Assembly (NCBI GenBank): GCA_025200525.1
Contig: CM045762.1
Span: forward strand, 103,256,682-103,320,681
Direction: 5' to 3'
Length of the DNA stretch: 64,000 nucleotides
Source: Camellia lanceoleosa
Lineage: Eukaryota; Streptophyta; Magnoliopsida; Ericales; Theaceae
Notes under the pieces: model-generated
The model's database searches: none
What the model was told of the DNA's origin: nothing
Seen by the model: the letters and a program-made list of their open reading frames with translations, nothing else
Part shown: positions 49,321 through 59,378 of the stretch, piece by piece
Layout: every line of letters begins with the position of its first letter
Numbering within the stretch: position 1 is the stretch's first letter
Translations under genes and position numbers: made by a program

Positions 49321-49333
49321 AAGGGGGGGAGGT
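49321..49333 (+). other. Polypurine tract of the chromovirus
   Basis: AAGGGGGGGAGGT, just after the conserved GGGGACGAAATTCTTT block (49,305-49,320) and directly before the 3' LTR. Confidence 0.9.
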
Positions 49334-51113
49334 TATAGCGATCCCGGGTTTACCCTTGTTGTCTGATGATCCGGGCGTGTGTCCGTGGATGTTGGTAGTG
49401 GATTGTTGTCCTGTTACGTCCTTTCATATATTGTATTTGAGTTATAGGATGTGTTGGGCAGGTTTGTTTCTGAGTTGGTTGTATTCGGGAGCCAAGGGTT
49501 CTTTGCCGAATTTTTGTCCTTCGCCGGCGAGGAGTTGGTCGCCGAGCTTTGAGTTTGAGTTTGTGTCGTGGGTCGAGCAGGCGGCCCTTCAGCGGCGGCT
49601 AACGTCTGGCTGGACTGAACACCATGATTTCGCTCGGCGGTGATTCTTCGCCGGCGATCTGTTCGATCTTCGCCGCCGAGCGGTTAAATCGCTTCGGCGT
49701 CGTCGTCTAGTTGCGAACTGGAAGGTCGAGTTCTGGCTCGGCGAGCTTTTCTTCGCTCGGCGAGCTTCTAGGATGTTGGCTCGGCGAGACCTTCTTGGCT
49801 CGAGCTACGGTTTTTGTAATGCGCTCGGCGACCAAGTCTTCGCCGAGCGAGCTTTGTTTATATCGATTAGCGACGGCGATCTAAACTTCACTTTTTGAAG
49901 CTTTTACTTTTAAAACCCTAAACTGAGAGCCTCTCTCTAGACTTGCCTTCTCTCTAAGAAATCATCTCCTAGAGGGTGAATCTTCCCTAAGTGCTTTGTT
50001 AAAAAGGTAGAGGGTGACTTGGGCTTCGATATAATCAAAATATTCGGTTTTGGAGCAAGTTGGGTGTTGGGTCTTCATCTCCGTTTGAGCTCAAACTTTG
50101 AGGTAGGGATATCCTACTGTTTTTTATAGATTTTGTCTTTGAATTTTAGCATTTTGATATGTTGGTAGTTGTTGTGAAATTTTGGGAAACTTTGGGCCAT
50201 TGTGTAATTTTACAAAAGTTGGGGTTTTGTCTATAATAAACCTAGAAGCATGTTTGGTATAGAAACATGGAATTAATGTTGAAACATTAGTGAAATTGGA
50301 ACCTAAGGGTTGTAATGTTAATTATGGAAATGTCCTAATTACATGGATTTATTAATTTGAATAATTAATTGTGGAAAATGAGGAATTGAGATAGAATTGG
50401 GTCATGGGTTATGACGATGGAAAGAATACATTGATTTTATGTATTGATATGTGATGTGTATAATTGTTATATATATGCATTGTGTTGTGTTGGAGGAGAT
50501 AGGGGATGGACTCATGGTTTAGGGAAGATAGGGGATGGACCACTAAACCGGATGTTACTGGGAGGAGATAGAGGATGAAAAAAGTAGATAGAGCATGTAT
50601 GCTTATCTAGAAAATATTGGCAGAGCATGTATGCTTGTCATGGAAAGTGTGAATATATCTGTTTTGTTTATATTTGTTGAAGTGATGAAAGAATGTAAAA
50701 GAGTTGGCCATCTATCAATTGTTAGTCTTTTAGTCATTATTTATAATGGTTTAGTATATTTCTCTTTGGTTGTGGCTCACCCTATATAGAACATCATTTT
50801 CGTATCGTAGCATGCCACCTCCAAGGACTTAGCTTGGAAGGCTAGTGGCGGATGGACTTTTGTTTGTCTTTCCTTTTGCAGTGTTACATGTAAATTCAAG
50901 CCTAGGGCTTAATGTGTAAATGAGCTAGCACTCTATTTTCTTGTAACCAAGTGTTAACTTGGAAAGCTGTAAGCCCTTAGGGCATTTGCTTTTGTTGTTA
51001 ACATGTAATACGTTTTGTAATAGAACCCCGTTGAATGAAAGAACGTGGATCTTATATATATCATAGCATGTCAATATTGTTGGGTTAAATGTCATTATTT
51101 CCAGGGCGTTACA
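49334..51113 (+). mobile_element. 3' LTR of the nested chromovirus
   Basis: Same termini as the 5' LTR, 1,780 bp, followed by AGGTA at 51,114-51,118. At least 290 consecutive bases from about 50,120 are identical to the 5' LTR, implying a young insertion. The region 49,500-49,870 differs by many small indels. The whole element spans 42,229-51,113. Confidence 0.95.
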
Positions 51114-51300
51114 AGGTAAATTTCTGGGCAACAACCATTTGTACCAAAAGACAATCAACCTGCCCCAAACTCGCCTAACAAGTCCAAAACTCAAATTCAA
51201 AGAATTAAAGGGAGGAAACAAGACATAGACAACAATATACAATCATGGAACCCGAGTCCGGAACACTACAAATGACGGGTAAAAACCTGGGTCGCTATAG

Positions 51301-51560
51301 GAGTGTTACATTATACCGTTAAGTTTGGAAAAAGTACACCAATGAGTTTTTTTGTTTGTTTGTTTGTGTGTGTGTGTGTTACATTGGAGTGTTACACTAA
51401 AGATTTTTTGGAGTGTTATGTTTGGAAAAAGTACACTAATTTTTTTTAAGTGCTACATTGGAGTGTTACGTTTAAGTGTTATGTTGGAGTGTTACAGTTT
51501 GAAATTATACATTTGCTCAAAATTTACTAAGGAATTTTTGTACTCCTTTTGAAATGTTTG
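51301..51560. repeat. Irregular GGAGTGTTAC-type minisatellite, right flank of the nest
   Basis: Repeats of GGAGTGTTA(C/T) and GGAAAAAGTACAC with a GT-rich run at 51,353-51,381. These are inverted relative to 37.9-38.2 kb. The adjoining TGAAATTAT..TTTGCTCAAAATTTAC block (51,508) is, by contrast, in direct orientation with 38,222. Confidence 0.6.
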
Positions 51561-52481
51561 AGGGATGCCATATTTCAACTCATTTTTGTAGTCTTTTTAA
51601 AATGTTTTCTAAATAAAAAAGATTCTCATATAAAAATTCATCCAAAATTTATTATCATAACTGGCACAAAAGAAGAAAAAGAGAAGGAAACATAATAGAA
51701 ATAAGGGTATAATCGTAAATCTAATTTCTAAATAATATATTAAATCTATCTTTCTAAAATTAATGAGACTAATTGGTCTATAAAAAAATCCTTGAAACTA
51801 AATGGATCATAACTTCTCAAAATGGGATATAAAGGTAAATTTTCCTTAATATTTCTTAGAGAAAATAAAGTTAAGGTAACAAAATATGAGCATGCTTGAT
51901 TGATAGGATTAGAACATGGGATTGAGATTATTAATCCGTAGGCCCAATAATCCTGCATTTGTTTTGAAATTTTGTTTCAGAATTATTAATCAAATGGATA
52001 ATTAATCCAATAAATTTGTAAGATTATTAGTAATGGGGTAGCGGTGGGTGAGATTATATATCCTAAATTCGGAAATAAAATAAAAAAAACTCTTTTACCC
52101 TTGACTAAAAATTAAAACACGTATTATTTTTATATAATTTTATATTTTAGAAGGCTAAAAATAATTTTTAAAAATTTAAAAATATTTTTTGATATTTATT
52201 TTATCAAATTATTTTATATTTTCAAAAAAAAAAAAAAATTAAAAAACAAATCAAGCATAGCTTTGTATTTTCTATTTTTATTTTGCTTTTATTTATTTAT
52301 TTATAATTTTTTTCAAAACGATGTTTATGAAGAAATTTTGATAAAGTAGAGATTGTGAAGAAATATTGATCAAGGGTAAGATTGGAAAAAAGATAGATAT
52401 AGTTGTAATCCTACATTCATATGTTTTCTTATCCAATGCTAATTAAATAATGGGCAAGGGGATAATTTATCCTACTAATCC
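51561..52481. other. AT-rich host-like DNA, no gene seen
   Basis: Very AT-rich sequence. No coding family or mobile-element end is recognised. Confidence 0.5.
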
Positions 52482-52489
52482 AATTGGAT

Positions 52490-53451
52490 TAGGAATGGCA
52501 ACGGGGCGGGGCGGGGCAGGGCCGGGGATCACCCTCCCCGTCCCCGATCCCTGAAGGCATAAAAGTCCCCATCCCCGGCAGGGAACCCATTACCCTCCCC
52601 ACCCCCGCCTAATCTGGATCGGGATCCTCGACTTTAAAAATCCCCGTAAAAAACAGCATCCACAACAAACAACAACCCCCCCAAACAGAACAGATCAGCA
52701 ACCACAACATTACAACAAAAAAAAGGACAGATCTGATACACACACACATACATGTATACATATACAATAGATGAACCAAAAAAAAAAAAAAATGATACTG
52801 ATACACACTCACACACACACATACATGTATACATATACACAGATCTGTATGGATCGCGCACGGATCCATGTCGATCGACTCAGATTTACGCCGAAACATG
52901 GCTGAAACCGCGGTGCTATAGCGAAAGAGAAGAGAGAGATGAGGTGATACGGCCTACGGCGGTGCTGCGAATCTGCGATGGAGGATGGTAGAGGAAGTGT
53001 TGCGATGGAGGACGGCGGAGCGGCTGTTCTTGAGACTGGATCTGGTCTGGATTGACATGGGTTTGAGAGAGTTGACAAAGAGAGAAGAACGAGAGAGTGA
53101 GAGAGTGAGAGAGAGATGAGAGTCAGTTGAGAGAGTGAGTTGAGATGAGAGTATGTATATGAGAGAGAGAGAGAGAGTTATATAAATATAATAATACAAC
53201 AATAATACAACTAAACATATAAATAGAGTTATATAAATATAATAATACAACTAAACATATAAATAGGATATACGAGGATCTTTAGGAAATGTCGGGCGGG
53301 GCAGAATTTATCCGTCCCTACCAAAATCATTGGGGATGCATTTTTTAATACCAGCCCTGGCCCTACGGGGAATAATTTTCTGGGAAAAACCTATTTATCG
53401 GGACGGGGTGGTCCGGGTCCCCATCGGGCCGGGTTCATATTGGCATCCCTA
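52490..53451. mobile_element. Non-autonomous hAT element with G-rich ends (962 bp)
   Basis: It is flanked by the 8-bp duplication AATTGGAT (52,482-52,489 and 53,452-53,459). Ends are TAGGAATGGCAAC and, inverted, TAGGGATGCCAAT. Both subterminal regions are rich in GGGGC/CCCCG (GGGGCGGGGCGGGGC near 52,504). The interior has CA/TG microsatellites (52,738-52,840), a GA-rich block (52,920-53,180) and an AT-rich tail. The frames here are not supported as genes. Confidence 0.92.
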
Positions 53452-53459
53452 AATTGGAT

Positions 53460-54027
53460 AGTGAATACCACACTAATTTGATGAGATTATTAACACCTTC
53501 ACTATTAATTTTGTGAATCAAACATGGCCTATAGGTATTGGTGACCTCATATGAATTACTTTAGTATTCGAATTCATTAATAGCATAATAATTAACACAT
53601 AAAATCTAGTTCCATCAGTCTAGAAAAATTAATTGAAAAAATTTCATTATAAATACTTACATTTAGCGAGGAGAGAGAGACAAGCCGAAGTAGACAACGA
53701 GGTGGTGTTTCTGGCTGGAGTATTAGTAGTATTAATGTGTTGTAAAAGGCCCGATAAATTAAGTGTCGGTGACCAGGGCCATTGGTCGATTGGAAAAAAG
53801 AGATCAATGTTAGCATTAGAGATCAAATCTCCCACAACCTGTCTCTTAGAAAATCCACCGATGAACTCCAATCATCGAACTTCCGTGTACCTTCTTCTTC
53901 ACCTAACATCTTCACTAGTTAAACATAAACCAGCAGAGAGAGAGAGAGAGAGTTGACAACACACAAAAAACGCCCATTAATCCATAACTTAACTCTGCTA
54001 TTAAAACTTTCACTATTAACTTCAAAT
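53460..54027. other. Intergenic with unassigned short open frames
   Basis: Open frames on both strands at about 53,592-53,956 have no family I recognise and no promoter or splice context. A GA run lies at 53,935-53,953. The G-rich hAT element directly to the left and a local tandem repeat directly to the right suggest non-genic DNA. Confidence 0.4.
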
Positions 54028-54865
54028 TTTGACTTTCCCTCCTCCTCTCTTATAATTCGACAAATGATTAAACGAAATTGTCCCCAATACTATTATTAAA
54101 TGAACCCCAATTTTGAAGAGTTCTAATCTAGAACCCACGATTTTATTAGAAACGCACAAGGGTCCTTAATTATTAGGGGTTCATGCGGTCAAATTTTGAT
54201 TTTTCCTCCTCCTCTCTTATAATTCGACGAATGATTAAACCCCAATTGTCCCCAATACTAGTGTATTTGGTTTCAGTTTTCTGAATTTAGTTTTTGAAAA
54301 TTGAGTTTTTTGTTTTCATATTTTTTTGTTTTTAGTGAATATTTTTAAAATTTTAAACAATTTTTTGACTTTTTTAGATACACCCTACTTAGATGTATCT
54401 AAATAATAAAATATATGTGAAAAAATATTTTAAAAAATTAATAAATACACAAAAATACAAAAAAAATTTACTGAGTTTTCTTTTCTTTTTTTTTTCTTTT
54501 TTTTTGTTTTTTGGTATTTAGTGTATTTTTAATTTTTTTTTTCACAAATATTATACATTTTAAGTGTATTTATGTTCGGTGTGTCTAAAAATTTAAAAAA
54601 AATACTTCAAATATTAAAAAAATTCATTGAAAATATTAAAATATAGAAAATAAAAAAATAAAATTTTCTGAAAACTGTTTTTTAAAAGCTCAAACCAAAC
54701 AAAAACGAACCCCAATTTTGAAGAGTTCTAATCTAGAACCCACGATTTTATTAGGAAAAAAGGACAAGGGTCCTCAATTATTAGGGGTTCATGGGGTCAA
54801 ATTTTGACTTTTCCTCCTCTCTTATAATTCGACGAATGATTAACCCTAATTGTCCCTAATACTAT
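54028..54865. repeat. Tandem repeat of about 160 bp (2.5 copies), split by a MITE
   Basis: The unit runs from GAACCCCAATTTTGAAGAG through TCTAGAACCCACGATTTTATTAG, TTATTAGGGGTTCATG and TTATAATTCGACGAATGATTAA to TTGTCCCCAATACTA. There is a partial copy at 54,028-54,101, a full copy at 54,102-54,260 and another at 54,707-54,865. A MITE sits exactly between the second and third copies. Confidence 0.8.
54261..54706. mobile_element. AT-rich MITE, second copy of the family at 2.66 kb
   Basis: It opens GTGTATTTGGTTTCAGTTTTCTG and closes with text that, inverted, reads GTTTTGTTTGGTTTGAGC. Internal blocks (TTTTTTGTTTTTAGTGAATATTTTT, AGATACACC, AGTGTATTT) follow the same order as the 2,656-3,093 copy. 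Non-coding. Confidence 0.65.
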
Positions 54866-55076
54866 TCAAATTGGTTTGTTTTCGCTTTCAAAATTAACTT
54901 TTCATAAAATTATATTTTCTTGTTTTTCGTAATTTTTTAGTTTTATTGTGTCACGCCCCAAATTTTAATTACTCAGAAACATTACCAAAGCCTTTAAATT
55001 AGGTCCATTTTTTTTAATATATATATATATATACAAACATCCATTACCCTTGAGTAATAGAAATACAATGATACAT

Positions 55077-55077
<1 letters not shown>

Positions 55078-55110
<33 letters not shown>
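55078..55110. repeat. (TC)n microsatellite
   Basis: An uninterrupted TC run; a TA run lies close by at about 55,018-55,034. Confidence 0.9.
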
Positions 55111-55111
<1 letters not shown>

Positions 55112-55879
55112 GAATATTACAATGATAACAATAAATGCCAATCTCCTACTGTGCTACAAATAAATAAATTCAAATACAAAATCCATTTCCTTTACTTCTA
55201 CTATGAAGTTATACAAAGGGATTCAAGAACTCCATAAATCTTCAATCAAATAATCCAAGCTTTCTTCTTGGAAAAAGATAAAACAACAACGGGGTGAGCA
55301 CTAATGCCCAGTAGGAATCTCATAGTTCTCAATCAATAGCAAACACACAGATAGAAATGATCATGCATACAGGGTGATACCATATAATAGGATGACATTT
55401 TATAATTTCAAAATATCATAAGTAATGTACCTTTTTTTCAAAAACTATTTAAATGCTTTTAAGAAAAACCTTCAGCCATTAGAAATCATCCATTAACTTT
55501 AGAAAACCATAGTTCCTTGTGAAACAAACATATTTTAAGAAACAACATCATTTAAAAATTATTAACCAATTCCCAAAATATTTCTCATTTAATTTCCATT
55601 TTTCATATTTCTCTTTATCAATTCTTCCTTTCTACTCATTATTTAGAACTTCATAAATTCAAGTTCAAGTTCCCTAATTTATTTACAGAATAACACCCAT
55701 AATTTATCTTTATGGTCACAACTAATTCATTAAGTTCACCGTCATCAATCCATAATCCCCTTACATTTCCTCTTTAAACCAAATTAGACAACAATATGCA
55801 ATTTCACAAATTCATCACAAGTCACAAATAACATCATCAATTCAACACACTTGTCGACACGTATCTCAACACAATCCAC

Positions 55880-56660
55880 CTTTTGCTGACTTACTACGGT
55901 GAGATAGAGGGCACCCAATTCATAACGCTTTCCACCTTTCGCCAGCTACTATATGGCAGAAAGTGAAGTCCCAAAAACCATTTTCTCAAAAGCCATTTTC
56001 TTCCAAAATCTATGTTTTTCCAAAAATCATTTTTCAACTTTTTAAAACCATCCCCACATTTGCGGCTACTATCTAGGGATGTGGGCACCCAAAACATTTT
56101 CGAAAACCATCTCTGTTTTCCACTTTGCCGGCTTCTGTACGACAGATCGTGTGGACACCCAAAAATCATTTTCCACTTTCACGGCTACTATATGGTGGGA
56201 CTGTGGACACCCAAAAACATTTTCCCACATTCGCCCGAGATAAGCCTAGACAGGCCATTGGGCACCTTTAATTCAAACCACATCCCACATTTGCCTACTA
56301 TACGGCGGACGGGCCCCCAAAAACCTTTTTCTTCAATTTTTAAAACCATCCCCCACATTTATCGGCTATTATATGGTCGGTCATGGGCACTGAAAAAACC
56401 ATTTTTCAACTCCCCGCGCGGGTACCCACATAACACCACCCCACACAACTCAACCCAAACTCAACACACCCAACACAACTCAACTCAAAGTCAACATGAC
56501 CCAACACAACTCAATTCAAACTCAACACACCCAACACAATTCAACATGATTCAAACACAATTCATCATAGTCCAACACAATTCGATTCAATATCATTCAA
56601 CACAACTCAACATCATCAACACTATTCAACATAATCAACACAATTCAACATAATTCAAGG
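55880..56660. repeat. Subrepeats inside the minus-strand LTR-B copy
   Basis: First come about six irregular 70-110-bp units around CGGCTACTATATGG, GGGCACCCAAAAACCATTTT and TTCCACTTT (55,880-56,410). A run of short ACACAACTCAACTCAAA-type repeats follows (56,440-56,660). The 213-residue open frame here is a product of these repeats. Confidence 0.75.
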
Positions 56661-57159
56661 TGAACTCTTAAACCTTTATTTCATCATTTCACCCCAAGGC
56701 CCATGTCATCCATATCATTAATAAATCATTTCACCAATCTTCTTTCACATTATAGCATGATTTACAATGTCCATAATAAAGGTTCAATCGCTAATTTTTA
56801 ACATAATTTTCAACCTCTTCCAAAATTCAATTAAACTTGTAGAAATATAATTCAATACCTCAATTTCATGATTCTACTTTCAATTTGGGCAAAATCATTA
56901 ATTATCATCATGAATCAGCTTAGGGTTTTCAAGAAAAATTAAGATTTTCAAGAAAAATTCAAACTTCTTAAACCATTACTTTTTATTCCAATTTTTCCAT
57001 TGATTATACACCTAAGGTTCATAATCCACCCTATTAACCCAACAATTGAACCTCCAACACTTCAAACCCTAAACCCCCAAATCTCATGATGCACACTATA
57101 TACTAAAAAATGTAGGTTTTGTATTTATATAACCAAAATACCACAAATCTATCTATTAA

Positions 57160-59378
57160 TGTAACAACCCCTCACTTCATCATAGTCATGCTCTCATGCA
57201 TTTATATGATTTTGTCTTGTTAAGCTTGCATTTCAAATCTTGTCTTTGTTTTGCTTAAGTGTTACTGCATGCTTTGTTCCTTGCTTGGTGTGAGTTGAGC
57301 CGAGGTCATCCTAAGCCTGAGTCACACCTTTGAGTCTCTTATACCTAGGACTATCTTGGAATCTTTTGGTTAACCTCCACTCGCACCTTGGCATATTGGC
57401 CGAGATGTGTATTATCTAGGTTGAGATGTTACCCTTGCACCTAGTGATCTTGTTCCTGGATTGGTATGACCTAGATCGAGGTGTGGCACATCTAGGCCGA
57501 GGTGTGGCACAGCTAAGTCAAGTGTTGTCCTCCCTAGCCGAGATCATTGAGACCTTACTTGCCGAAGCCTGGTCCTTAGCCGAGATCATTACCTGCCGGA
57601 GTACCTATGCCATCTTGCTTGTTGAACACACTTTGTCATAGTCTTGTCTTTTCACTCAGTCACCTTTTTGAGAAGAGCCAACTAGCCGATGCCACGTGTC
57701 CCAGCAGAGGTTTAAGTCAGTGAGCTGTTGAGAAACACATCATTTTTGTATCATATTCTTGTCTTTTAGAGAGAGAGGCTCTCGGAAGAAGAAGGAGTTC
57801 TTAGAGAGGGAATAGATTTCCAAGCTTAATCTTCACACATTGAGCCGTTAGATTCATGTCTTGAGGTTAGAATCATGATCTACTCTTGTTGTTCTTATTG
57901 TTCATCTAGCTGGGTTGCATGATCAAGCACGATTTGTAAGCCATGCATTGATTTAAAGTTTGGTTTTAGAAAGAGGAAGTGTTATTCATGTGTTATTGGA
58001 TAAAAGCCTTGTTTGATCCGAAAGCTTGCATCAAGATTCATGTTTTTGTGTTTGTTTTCTTAAGATCTTCAAGTATGGGTACCCAGGTCCATGTTTTCGA
58101 ACTCATCTCATGAAACCCCAGATGTCGTAATAACAAATTGTGATTGAGCATTCATGTTTTCCATGTTCTTCATGTTCATGTTCTTCATGTTCTTCAGCAG
58201 AGGGAAACCCAGATTTTTCCGACTTCATTTCCTTGAATGTGGCCATCGGGACCACACCTCGGCAAGGAGGTGTGGGACCTCGGCCAAGACCTGGTTGGTG
58301 CCCATTATGTTTTCCCTAGATGAGAAACAGTGTTTTGTTTTGGTCCGGCTTAGTTTTGAAGGAATGCCGAGATCATTTGCATTCATATAAAGCTTGTTTG
58401 AGAGTGCATTCAATAGAATTTGCCATGTGTTTATAGGACTTGGACTCTTGCTTTGACCCCGAAGTCTAAAGAACTAAGTGAGTGGTATTTTTAATAAAGC
58501 TATGTTATGACATTTGATAAAGCTTTGCCTTGCTAGTTTTGGAAAAATATTTGTTAAGCATGAATGACTATCCCTATTTTGTGTATCAAGTAGTAGCTTT
58601 GGTTTCGATAACATTCTTGACACGTCCGTACGTGCTAAGGGACTATAAGCATTTGTAGCACAAGTCCGTACGTGCTAAGGGACTATAAGCATTTGTAGCA
58701 CAAGTCCGTACGTGCTAGGGGACTATAAGCATTTGTAGCACAAGTCTGTACGTGCTAGGGGACTCTAAACTTTTGTAGCACCTTTGATTATGTCATCACT
58801 TGTATTATTGATGCTAGTAAGCATCCTTGAGACTTGAAAAATTTTTAGACGAACTTGATTTGTCCTTTGATTTTGTACAAGATTTGATGTGTTTTGGCTT
58901 GACAAAGATCTCGGATATCATTCATGCAAACCCCTTTATTGATTATATCATTCACTGAGTATCCAAGCTCACCCTCTCTATATATATGTAGGTGATGAGC
59001 AGGACGGCGGTGACGCCTAGATGCGTTTGGCATGATGTTTTGGATTCATACTTTTGATAGCATTTTGAAGACTATGCTTCTTGGCTTGTGATTCATTGTA
59101 TTTTGCACATGTCGGCTTGATAAGCCTTTCGATCAAGATGTATTATGTACTTATTCATTTGTATTCAAGTTGTAAGACCTCGATATGATGTATGTCATTT
59201 CATTTGATTTATGCACAGCTCTTATGGACTAATTAGAATTGAAATTATTGCTTTTGCACATGTAAGCCCCATATGTATACTGCTTTTGTGTGTGAATCTG
59301 TGTAAGTTGGCCTTTGGTAAGCTCAGATTACTAGCCAACATGGCACCATTCTACTAGGGGTGGAATGGGGTCGTGACA
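57160..59378 (+). mobile_element. Solo LTR of a third family (2.2 kb), nested in the LTR-B copy
   Basis: It starts TGTAACAACCCCTC and ends GGGGTCGTGACA. It is flanked by ATTAA at 57,155-57,159 and 59,379-59,383, and LTR-B sequence resumes on both sides. It carries a 40-bp tandem array (58,624-58,785) and a GCTCACCC block followed by an acceptor-like TATGTAG at about 58,968-58,992. It contains no decamer pairs. Orientation follows the GCTCACCC block. Confidence 0.92.
58624..58785 (+). repeat. 40-bp tandem repeat, four copies
   Basis: The unit reads GTCCGTACGTGCTAAGGGAC followed by TATAAGCATTTGTAGCACAA. Copies are nearly identical; the last carries a few changes. GTCCGTACGTGC contains a GTACGTAC-like palindromic core. 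Confidence 0.92.

Larger units (their letters stand above)
38341..51299 (-). mobile_element. Outer minus-strand LTR-A solo LTR, split by two insertions
   Basis: It begins TGTAACGCCCCC at 38,341 and ends GGGTCGCTATA at 51,299, flanked by GGAGT at 38,336-38,340 and 51,300-51,304. Its own sequence is 38,341-38,461, 40,513-42,228 and 51,119-51,299 (about 2.0 kb, close to the 2,046 bp of the inner solo copy). Minus-strand features are decamer pairs at 41,953-42,220, a donor-like site inverted at 41,692, and the CTACTGGGC block inverted at 40,696-40,725. A recovered perfect duplication across 13 kb is strong proof of the nesting order. Confidence 0.92.

Noticed and set aside
44014..49333. Possibility that the chromovirus encodes an intact polyprotein
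   Set aside because: As given, the sequence has a stop at 44,995 and at least six frame breaks through reverse transcriptase, RNase H and integrase. Whether some are consensus errors is raised as a finding.
52609..53250. Minus-strand frames with hydrophobic, tyrosine/cysteine-rich peptides
   Set aside because: They lie within a hAT element bounded by perfect 8-bp duplications and arise from CA/TG and GA microsatellites.
53592..53956. Possible small gene with open frames on both strands
   Set aside because: No recognised family, promoter or splice signals, and equally long frames on both strands; left as unassigned.
56012..56653. 213-residue open frame
   Set aside because: It spans the subrepeats and ACTCAA-type simple repeats of the LTR-B copy, and its peptide is repetitive.
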